From Ruminococcus sp. UBA4321 (GTDB lineage Bacteria; Bacillota; Clostridia; Oscillospirales; Ruminococcaceae): a DNA stretch of 5,369 nt. The stretch is from assembly GCA_002393815.1 (NCBI GenBank), contig DGUB01000085.1, forward strand, positions 1 through 5,369, given 5' to 3'. The notes below the pieces were generated by a model. It had not been told where the DNA came from. It made no database searches and saw only the letters and a program-made list of their open reading frames with translations. A program made the translations under genes and the position numbers. Below are positions 1 through 5,369 of the stretch, piece after piece (the first letter of the stretch is position 1; the number at the start of each line of letters is the position of its first letter).

Positions 1-1589
1 CCTGTTTCATCAGGGGGAAGCAGTTCCGGGCTGACGGGCGTATCGAGAATATCTTTCAGGACAGCACTGAGTTTTTCTTCTGTGTGTCCTGCTTCATAAG
101 CAACCAGATAACGGACAAGAGTTTTCGGAACAGACGCATTCACGGCATACATGCTCATATGGTCGCCGTTGTAAGTCGCCCAGCCGAGTGCGAGTTCGGA
201 CAAGTCACCCGTACCGATGACGATGCCCCCGCACTGATTCGCCATATCCATGAGAATCTGTGTTCTTTCACGCGCCTGACTGTTTTCGTAGACAACATCA
301 TGATTCGATTCATCCTGACCGATATCGCTGAAATGCTGACGGACGCTTGCTTTAATATCAATTTCTTTCAGCGTCGCGCCGTAAGCTTCCGCCAGACGGC
401 AGGCATTTGTATAGGTTCTGTCAGTTGTTCCGAAACATGGCATTGTGATAGTTAAGATTCCGGAGCGTTCCAGTCCGAGCATATCGAATGCATGTGTCAT
501 GACAATCAGCGCAAGCGTGGAATCCAGTCCGCCGGATAAGCCTACAACCGCAGTTTTACAGCCGATATGCTTCAGTCTTGTTGCCAGTCCGACTGCCTGA
601 ATTTTCAGAATTTCTTCGCATCTTCCGTCAAGAACAACTCTGTCAGACGGCACGAACGGCAGAGGTGAAATATATCTTTCCAGCTTGGTTTCTTCTGCGG
701 GCATAGAAATGCCGTGTACATAGAATTCCTGATGCAATCCAGATTTGAATGTGTTCATTCTGCGCTTTTCAGAAGCCAGACGGCTGACATCAATATCCGC
801 AACAGTCAGACCGGATTCAAAAAGCTTGGATTCTGCCAGAATTGAGCCGTTTTCCGCAATGATATTATGCCCTGCAAAGGTCATATCCTGAGTCGATTCG
901 CCGACTCCTGCATCCGCATAGGCATAGGCACACAGCAGACTGCCGGATTTCGCCTTGATAATCGTCCGTCTGTAGTCTGCTTTTCCGATAATTTCATCAC
1001 TTGCCGAGAGATTGAATATCAGATTTGCGCCGTTCTGCGCTAATTTTACGGAAGGAGTGTCCGCTGTCCATAAATCCTCACAGATTTCAATGCCGAATTC
1101 GATATCCGTCAGCCAGTCGAAACGGAATGTCTGCGCTGTTCCGAACAGAGGCGTATGACTGCCGAAATCCATCATAAAACTTTCAGACGGCGCACTTGTA
1201 AAATGACGCATTTCATAGAATTCGCCGTAATTCGGAATATGCGTTTTCGGAACAAGTCCCAGAATTTCGCCGTGAAAGACCACTGCCGCACAGTTGTATA
1301 ATTTATTCTGATATTCGACAGGCAGTCCGGCAATGACAACAATATCCAGATGTTTTGTTTCTTCTGTCAGACGAATCAGATTTTCCGCCGCGGAACGAAT
1401 CAGGGCATTTTGCAGGAACAAATCTCCGCAGGTATAGCCCGTAATGGATAATTCCGGAAAACAGATCATCTTTACTCCCCTGTCACAGGCAGTCTGCACC
1501 AGTTCAATCATCTTATCCGTATTGAAGTCACAGTCGGCAACTTTGAGTTCCGGTGTGGCACATGCGATTTTGACAAAACCGTCTTTCAT
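1..1589 (-). CDS. nadE: Glutamine-dependent NAD+ synthetase, 3' end cut by window edge
   Basis: This enzyme makes NAD+ from deamido-NAD+ (nicotinic acid adenine dinucleotide), ATP and glutamine in the cytoplasm, the last step of NAD synthesis. I translated 529 complete codons with no stop. Residues about 6-275 form a nitrilase-type (CN hydrolase) glutaminase domain with the expected Glu-Lys-Cys triad: E46 in CFPELSITGYTCGD, K115 in LVPKTHIPNYGEF, and C170 in GIEICEDLW. The family signatures LSASDE and YADAGVGESTQD follow. The synthetase domain starts near residue 335 and shows the ATP pyrophosphatase loop LSGGLDST (351-358) and TGDLSELALGW (460-470), followed by TYNGDHMSMY. The last visible residues are LLPPDET. 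From general knowledge of two-domain NadE proteins (about 640-680 residues), some 100 or more residues lie beyond the edge. The ATG at 1589 is chosen because AAAAGAGG stands 10 bases upstream and the glutaminase domain begins immediately. No frameshift or missing catalytic residue is seen. The fused glutaminase domain separates it from the short ammonia-dependent NadE type. Confidence 0.96.
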   Translation of the reverse strand, partial: MKDGFVKIACATPELKVADCDFNTDKMIELVQTACDRGVKMICFPELSITGYTCGDLFLQNALIRSAAENLIRLTEETKHLDIVVIAGLPVEYQNKLYNCAAVVFHGEILGLVPKTHIPNYGEFYEMRHFTSAPSESFMMDFGSHTPLFGTAQTFRFDWLTDIEFGIEICEDLWTADTPSVKLAQNGANLIFNLSASDEIIGKADYRRTIIKAKSGSLLCAYAYADAGVGESTQDMTFAGHNIIAENGSILAESKLFESGLTVADIDVSRLASEKRRMNTFKSGLHQEFYVHGISMPAEETKLERYISPLPFVPSDRVVLDGRCEEILKIQAVGLATRLKHIGCKTAVVGLSGGLDSTLALIVMTHAFDMLGLERSGILTITMPCFGTTDRTYTNACRLAEAYGATLKEIDIKASVRQHFSDIGQDESNHDVVYENSQARERTQILMDMANQCGGIVIGTGDLSELALGWATYNGDHMSMYAVNASVPKTLVRYLVAYEAGHTEEKLSAVLKDILDTPVSPELLPPDET

Positions 1590-1599
1590 GGAAATACAG

Positions 1600-1607
1600 C
1601 CTCTTTT
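1600..1607 (-). promoter_or_regulatory. Ribosome binding site of nadE
   Basis: On the minus strand AAAAGAGG lies 10 bases before the ATG at 1589. It is a moderate Shine-Dalgarno match, and it supports this ATG as the true nadE start. Confidence 0.75.
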
Positions 1608-1634
1608 CTGTTTTTGATTGCTTATACATAATTT

Positions 1635-1663
1635 ATTATAACATATTCTGTCCTAAAAAGCAA
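1635..1663 (-). promoter_or_regulatory. Sigma-A type promoter of nadE with extended -10
   Basis: On the minus strand a perfect TATAAT (1640-1635) is preceded by TGT, giving the extended -10 TGTTATAAT. Exactly 17 bases upstream is TTGCTT (1663-1658), which matches three of the six -35 consensus positions in the important TTG half. Transcription would start near 1628, giving a leader of about 38 bases before the nadE ATG. The leader has space for the ribosome binding site but not for a typical riboswitch. The position downstream of a hairpin and directly upstream of nadE indicates that nadE is transcribed independently of the carB unit. This is a sequence match only and has not been tested experimentally. 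Confidence 0.75.
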
Positions 1664-1690
1664 GTGAATTTTAAAATTTAAAATGATTTT
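1664..1690 (-). promoter_or_regulatory. A/T-rich upstream tract, possible UP element of nadE
   Basis: Immediately upstream of the putative -35 box the sequence is almost entirely A and T. It contains the 12-base palindrome AATTTTAAAATT (1667-1678) and further A and T runs. Its place, about -38 to -60 relative to the inferred start, is where the alpha subunit C-terminal domain of RNA polymerase contacts UP elements. The palindrome could also be a weak operator, but it has no recognisable repressor consensus. Confidence 0.4.
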
Positions 1691-1702
1691 TGTGCAGAAT
1701 CA

Positions 1703-1730
1703 ATAACCCCTGCCGGAAAGCAGGGGTTAT
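1703..1730 (-). terminator. Hairpin terminator after the carB-LRR unit (weak U-tract)
   Basis: A perfect 11-bp inverted repeat, ATAACCCCTGC (1703-1713) against GCAGGGGTTAT (1720-1730), encloses a six-base loop. It begins 5 bases after the stop codon of the leucine-rich-repeat gene, the expected place for an intrinsic terminator. The downstream RNA on the minus strand is UGAUUCUGCAC rather than a clean U-run, so termination may be partial or need a factor, or the stem may chiefly protect the mRNA 3' end. On the plus strand the tail is no better and no plus-strand gene ends here. Confidence 0.7.
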
Positions 1731-1735
1731 GGGGT

Positions 1736-2293
1736 TTATAAATTTTTGATTTCGGATTCCGTCAGGGGCGCAAACGTCCGGACAGTCCTGCGGATTTTCG
1801 GTCTGGGCGGTTCTGTTTTCAGAAAAACTTTTACAGTTTCCGGGAGCATGTTCATGATTTTCATGACATTCCGCATATCTATTAAGCCTGATTTCGGCGC
1901 GGTGAGAATAAATTCTTTCAGGTCTGTCCAGCCGTTGAAATGAAAAGTATCATTTTCTATTTGAGTATTAGCGCACATCTGTAAAGAGGTCAGACCAGGA
2001 CAATAGGGAAACAGTCTTTTTCCGAGTTTTGTCACACTCTCCGGAATTTGCAGGGAAGTCATCTTCCAACAACTGAAAAATGCTTCGTTTCCGATTGTTG
2101 TCACACTGTTTGGAATTTGTACAGAAGTAATATAAGTTCTCTGAGGAGGTACGTCTCCAAAAATTTCTGCAAAAGAAGGGCTTTCAGCAAATGCCCGTTC
2201 TCCAATTTCTGTCACTCCATCCGGAACGACAACATGACCGCCATTTCCGGTATATTTTTCAAGCACGCCATTTTTAATGACAAAATCGCCCAT
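1736..2293 (-). CDS. Small BspA-type leucine-rich-repeat protein (LRR_5-like), function unknown
   Basis: This is a complete 185-residue protein. It starts FVIKNGVLEKYTGNGG and then reads VVPDGVTEIGERAF, a lead-in typical of BspA-like (LRR_5) repeat proteins of gut Clostridia. The repeat core is IP-x-SVT-x-(I/L)G-x(3)-F-x(2)-C-x(3)-TS-(L/V). Units are centred on V27, V64 and V87, followed by a degenerate one at about 103-130. The second and third are 23 residues apart, the usual period for this class. The first is 14 residues longer because of an added stretch around residues 42-55 (AEIFGDVPPQRTY). Residues 131-185 lack the repeat and form a basic, proline-containing tail (EPPRPKIRRTVR). There is no signal peptide, membrane segment or sorting motif, so the protein is probably cytoplasmic, whereas many BspA relatives are at the surface. 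The ATG has a strong GGAAAGGAG upstream and lies 23 bp after the carB stop, so it is probably the last gene of that transcript. Repeats of this type usually bind proteins, but the partner and role here are unknown. Confidence 0.88.
   Translation of the reverse strand: MGDFVIKNGVLEKYTGNGGHVVVPDGVTEIGERAFAESPSFAEIFGDVPPQRTYITSVQIPNSVTTIGNEAFFSCWKMTSLQIPESVTKLGKRLFPYCPGLTSLQMCANTQIENDTFHFNGWTDLKEFILTAPKSGLIDMRNVMKIMNMLPETVKVFLKTEPPRPKIRRTVRTFAPLTESEIKNL
2031..2223 (-). repeat. In-gene leucine-rich repeat copies, period 69 bp
   Basis: The DNA coding for the repeat core recurs within the gene. On the plus strand, GTCACACT at 2031-2038 and 2100-2107 is 69 bp apart (23 codons), and each copy is followed by a related GGAATTTG (2043-2050 and 2112-2119). 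A weaker copy, GTCACT at 2211, lies 111 bp from the middle one (37 codons). The similarity at base level suggests that the two downstream units derive from a fairly recent duplication, while the first has diverged and expanded. Confidence 0.7.
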
Positions 2294-2304
2294 AATCCCT
2301 GTAT

Positions 2305-2313
2305 CTCCTTTCC
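2305..2313 (-). promoter_or_regulatory. Strong ribosome binding site of the LRR gene
   Basis: GGAAAGGAG on the minus strand lies 11 bases upstream of the ATG at 2293 and only 3 bases beyond the carB stop codon. The 23-bp gap is therefore nearly filled by a ribosome binding site, with no room for a promoter. This supports cotranscription with carB and fixes the start of the repeat gene. Confidence 0.8.
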
Positions 2314-2316
2314 GGG

Positions 2317-5300
2317 TTAAATTTTCGTAATATCCACAAGTTCGACATCATTCATATTTCTGCCGGAAAGCAGAACATTTGCGAGGGCGTTAGCCGTATC
2401 AACAGCGGTTAAAGAACAGATGGAGCGTTCCACGGATTTCCGGCGCATTCTCACGCTGTCACGCGCAGGCATACGACCTTTCGCGGAAGTCGAAATCATA
2501 TAGTGAATCTTTCCGGATTCAAGCAAATCAATCGTATTGGGCGAGCCTTCGGAAATCTTTCTGACCGTATTCGTGGCAATCATATTCCGGTTGAGATAGC
2601 TTGCTGTTCCGCTTGTCGCGTAGAGTTCAAAGCCCATACGGGAGAATTTATCGGCAATGCGAATCATTTCTTTTTTCTCGGAATCGCGGACGGAAATCAG
2701 CACGCCGCCCTCTTTTTTGAGGTCATATCCGGCGGCAACCAAGCCTTTCAGAAGCGCGTCTTCAAAGGTTCTGCCGATGCCTAAGCATTCGCCTGTGGAT
2801 TTCATTTCAGGTCCAAGCATGGTATCGACATCCTGTAACTTCTCGAAACTGAATACCGGAACTTTGACAGCCACATAATCTCCGGCAGGATGCAGACCTG
2901 TTTCATAGCCGAGTTCTTTCAGCGTTGCGCCGAACATGATTTTTGTCGCGATATCAACCATCGGGATGCCCGTGACTTTGCTGATATAAGGCACAGTTCT
3001 GGAAGAACGCGGATTCACTTCAATCACATAGACTTCTCCGCGGTAGACAACATACTGAATGTTCACCAGTCCGGAAACATGCAGGGCAAGGGCTAATCTC
3101 TTTGTATATTCTATAATAGTCTCTGTGACTTTCTTAGAGAGATTCTGCGCCGGATAAATCGAGATAGAGTCACCGGAATGCACGCCGGCGCGTTCGACAT
3201 GTTCCATAATGCCGGGAATCAGGAAATCTTTCCCGTCGCAGATGGCATCGACTTCGACTTCCGTACCCATCATATATTTGTCGATAAGCACAGGATTTTC
3301 AATCATATGGGAAGTGATGATTCCCATATATTCGATAACATCCTGTTCAGAATGGGCAATAATCATATTCTGACCGCCGAGAACGTAAGAAGGTCTTAAC
3401 AGAACCGGATAGCCGAGCTGGTCAGCGACTTTAACGGCTTCTTTGGTTGTCATGACGGTGAAGCCTTCCGGACGCGGAATGCCGCACTGTTCGAGGAGTT
3501 CGTCAAAGCGTTCACGGTCTTCGGCAGCGTCGATATCATCCGCGGAAGTGCCGAGGATATTCACGCCTTTATCGGCTAAGTGACGGGTTAATTTAATCGC
3601 CGTCTGACCGCCGAACTGTACCACAACGCCGTAAGGCTTTTCAGTTTCGATGATATTATCGACATCTTCAGGAGTGAGCGGGTCGAAATACAGTCTGTCT
3701 CCGGTATCGAAGTCAGTCGAAACGGTTTCCGGATTGTTATTGCAGATAACGGCTTCATAGCCGAGTTCTTTCAGCGTCCAGACGCAGTGGACAGAACAGT
3801 AATCGAATTCGATACCCTGTCCGATTCGGATAGGTCCTGAACCAAATACAATAACTTTCTTCTTTCCGGAGTGGGTGCGTTCAATAAACTGTTCGGCTTC
3901 GTTTTCGTCGTCGTAAGTCGAATAGAAGTAAGGCGTTTCAGCCTTGAATTCTCCGGCGCAGGTATCTACCATCTTGAATACAGAATGTTTATGAACCGGG
4001 CATGTCTGACCGGACATTCTTTCGATAGTCTTATCGAGATAGCCGTATTGTTTCGCAAGGAGATATTTTTCTTCTGTGAGTTCGCCGTCAGCAAGCCAGT
4101 TTTCGAGTTCAACGAGATTCAGGAGCTTGTCAAGAAACCATTCATCAATCAGGGTAATTTCATGAATTTCCTGAATAGTTACGCCTTTTTTGAGAGCCGC
4201 AAAGACCTGGAAAGAGCGTTCATCTTCGACACCGGATTTCAGCAGATGCAGAAGTTCTTCTACAGGCATTTCCTCATATTTTTTCATATTCATGGAGTCA
4301 ACACCGAGTTCTGTGGAGCGGACAGCCTTCATCATAGCCTGTTCAAAGCTTGTGCCGATTGCCATAACTTCACCGGTGGCTTTCATCTGTGTGCCGAGCG
4401 TTCTCTTTGCATAGACGAACTTATCAAAAGCCCATTTCGGAAACTTGATAACAACATAGTCAAGGGCAGGTTCAAAGCAGGCATAAGTCTTTCCTGTGAC
4501 CTGATTGATGATTTCATCAAGCGTATAGCCGACGGCGATTTTTGTCGCAACTTTAGCAATCGGATAGCCGGTTGCCTTGGATGCCAGCGCGGAAGAACGC
4601 GAAACTCTGGGATTGACTTCAATCACGGCATACTGCATGGATTCGGGATGCAGTGCGAACTGACAGTTACAGCCGCCTTCGACTTTGAGTTCGGAAATAA
4701 TATTCAGAGAAGCAGTTCTTAACATCTGATATTCTCTGTCGGAGAGTGTCACTGCCGGAGCGATAACAATACTGTCTCCGGTATGCACGCCGACAGGGTC
4801 AAAATTCTCCATCGAGCAGACAGTAATAACATTGCCTTTGCTGTCCCGGATGACTTCAAATTCGATTTCTTTCCAGCCGCTGATGCACTTTTCGATTAAG
4901 ACCTGTGTAATCGGAGAAAGTCTTAATCCGTTTGTGGCAATATCACGGAGCTGTTCTTCATCGTAAGCGATACCGCCGCCCGTTCCGCCGAGCGTGAATG
5001 CCGGACGCACGATAACCGGATAATGGATTTCTTTCACGAAATCGACTGCATCTTCGACAGTTTCGACAACTTTGGACGGAATGCAGGGTTCTCCGATTTT
5101 CTCCATAGTATCTTTGAATGCCTGACGGTCTTCGGCTTTATGAATGGTTTCCGGATTTGCGCCCAGTAATTTCACATTATGGGATTTCAGAAATCCTTCT
5201 TTGGCTAACTGCATGGAAAGGGTCAATCCTGTCTGACCGCCGAGTGTGGAAAGCACACTGTCCGGCTTTTCAATTTCAATAACGCGCTTGACAACATCCA

Positions 5301-5369
5301 GCGTCAAAGGCTCGATATAGATTTTATCTGCCATAGCCTTATCCGTCATGATAGTTGCCGGATTGGAGT
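2317..5369 (-). CDS. carB: Carbamoyl-phosphate synthase large subunit, 5' end cut by window edge
   Basis: CarB makes carbamoyl phosphate from bicarbonate, ammonia delivered by CarA, and two ATP, feeding pyrimidine and arginine synthesis. The frame is open to the right edge. Residues before the Met at 5349 read SNPATI, which joins MTDKAMADK exactly as inside known CarB proteins, so that Met is internal and about 48 residues are missing. Counting from it, residues 1 to about 350 are the first ATP-grasp half, with TLGGTGGGIA (119-128), H189 in VGVHTGDS, and Q230, E244 and N246 in IEVNPRVSR. The oligomerisation region follows (about 350-495). The second ATP-grasp half starts at FGSGPIRIGQGIEFDY (502-517) and includes SYVLGGQNM, E719 (ornithine-site Glu in E. 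coli), Q765, E777 and N779. Residues from about 881 are the MGS-like allosteric domain, ending in DITKI. The length fits the family (about 1060-1070) and there is no frameshift. carA would be expected upstream, outside the window. E. coli equivalents are from memory of its numbering. Confidence 0.97.
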   Translation of the reverse strand, partial: SNPATIMTDKAMADKIYIEPLTLDVVKRVIEIEKPDSVLSTLGGQTGLTLSMQLAKEGFLKSHNVKLLGANPETIHKAEDRQAFKDTMEKIGEPCIPSKVVETVEDAVDFVKEIHYPVIVRPAFTLGGTGGGIAYDEEQLRDIATNGLRLSPITQVLIEKCISGWKEIEFEVIRDSKGNVITVCSMENFDPVGVHTGDSIVIAPAVTLSDREYQMLRTASLNIISELKVEGGCNCQFALHPESMQYAVIEVNPRVSRSSALASKATGYPIAKVATKIAVGYTLDEIINQVTGKTYACFEPALDYVVIKFPKWAFDKFVYAKRTLGTQMKATGEVMAIGTSFEQAMMKAVRSTELGVDSMNMKKYEEMPVEELLHLLKSGVEDERSFQVFAALKKGVTIQEIHEITLIDEWFLDKLLNLVELENWLADGELTEEKYLLAKQYGYLDKTIERMSGQTCPVHKHSVFKMVDTCAGEFKAETPYFYSTYDDENEAEQFIERTHSGKKKVIVFGSGPIRIGQGIEFDYCSVHCVWTLKELGYEAVICNNNPETVSTDFDTGDRLYFDPLTPEDVDNIIETEKPYGVVVQFGGQTAIKLTRHLADKGVNILGTSADDIDAAEDRERFDELLEQCGIPRPEGFTVMTTKEAVKVADQLGYPVLLRPSYVLGGQNMIIAHSEQDVIEYMGIITSHMIENPVLIDKYMMGTEVEVDAICDGKDFLIPGIMEHVERAGVHSGDSISIYPAQNLSKKVTETIIEYTKRLALALHVSGLVNIQYVVYRGEVYVIEVNPRSSRTVPYISKVTGIPMVDIATKIMFGATLKELGYETGLHPAGDYVAVKVPVFSFEKLQDVDTMLGPEMKSTGECLGIGRTFEDALLKGLVAAGYDLKKEGGVLISVRDSEKKEMIRIADKFSRMGFELYATSGTASYLNRNMIATNTVRKISEGSPNTIDLLESGKIHYMISTSAKGRMPARDSVRMRRKSVERSICSLTAVDTANALANVLLSGRNMNDVELVDITKI
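2358..2375 (-). other. Small hairpin inside the 3' end of carB
   Basis: A perfect 6-bp inverted repeat, TTCTGC (2358-2363) against GCAGAA (2370-2375), encloses the loop CGGAAA (UUUCCG in the mRNA). It lies about 40 bases before the carB stop, in codons for LLSGRN. Its core TGCCGGAAAGCAG (2361-2373) is identical to the apex of the terminator hairpin at 1711-1723. The stem is short and the bases also encode conserved protein, so any RNA role is speculative. Confidence 0.35.

Noticed and set aside
84..455. 123-codon plus-strand frame and a 68-codon minus-strand frame at the left end
   Set aside because: Both overlap the synthetase domain of nadE, whose motifs (SGGLDST, TGDLSELALGW) prove the true frame.
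1590..1735. Riboswitch or tRNA-like element in the nadE leader
   Set aside because: The inferred leader is only about 38 bases with no conserved pairing, and the one strong stem lies upstream of the promoter and belongs to the preceding transcript.
1746..2320. Plus-strand open frames opposite the leucine-rich-repeat gene
   Set aside because: The minus-strand frame has a clear repeat pattern and a strong ribosome binding site. The plus-strand products show no recognisable family.
2503..3399. Several 68-93 codon plus-strand open frames opposite carB
   Set aside because: Most share the same antisense codon register and have the same explanation. The highly conserved CarB protein on the other strand accounts for the sequence.
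3871..4722. 283-codon plus-strand open frame opposite carB
   Set aside because: It lies in exact codon register antisense to carB, so it stays open simply because carB avoids TTA, CTA and TCA codons there. Its Phe-rich content mirrors carB Glu and Lys codons, and it matches no family I recognise.
5347..5349. ATG at 5349 as the start of carB
   Set aside because: The frame continues upstream as SNPATI, which matches the conserved interior of CarB, so the real start is beyond the window edge.
2317..5369. Two-fold internal similarity of carB as a recent duplication
   Set aside because: The two ATP-grasp halves are an ancient, universal feature of CarB and not a local event.

Overview
The window holds three genes, all on the minus strand, and reads as an ordinary chromosomal stretch of a low-to-mid G+C Firmicute. 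The most likely group is the Clostridia, perhaps Ruminococcus or another Oscillospiraceae. This placement is inferred from three things: strong purine-rich ribosome binding sites, an extended -10 promoter in an AT-rich spacer, and a small cytoplasmic BspA-type leucine-rich-repeat protein of a style common in ruminococci. No database search was possible.

Layout in the direction of transcription (right to left). carB, the large subunit of carbamoyl-phosphate synthase, fills 5369 to 2317 and enters from beyond the right edge, with roughly its first 48 codons missing. After a 23-bp gap that carries a strong ribosome binding site comes a 185-codon leucine-rich-repeat gene (2293-1736), very probably cotranscribed with carB. 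An 11-bp GC-rich hairpin (1703-1730) begins just after its stop codon and probably ends that unit. An AT-rich spacer then carries a well-formed promoter (extended -10 TGTTATAAT, -35 TTGCTT, 17-bp spacer, A/T-rich upstream tract). This drives nadE, the glutamine-dependent NAD+ synthetase, which starts at 1589 and runs off the left edge.

Function. CarB makes carbamoyl phosphate for pyrimidine and arginine synthesis, working with the glutaminase subunit CarA, which is not in the window. NadE carries out the last step of NAD+ synthesis. Both use glutamine-derived ammonia and ATP, but nothing here shows that they are co-regulated, and nadE appears to have its own promoter. The role of the leucine-rich-repeat protein is unknown.

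I see no mobile element, CRISPR array, RNA gene or convincing new system. The points most worth a second look are the repeat gene tucked behind carB, a 14-residue expansion of its first repeat, the U-poor terminator hairpin, and a 13-base sequence shared between that hairpin's apex and a smaller hairpin inside the 3' end of carB.
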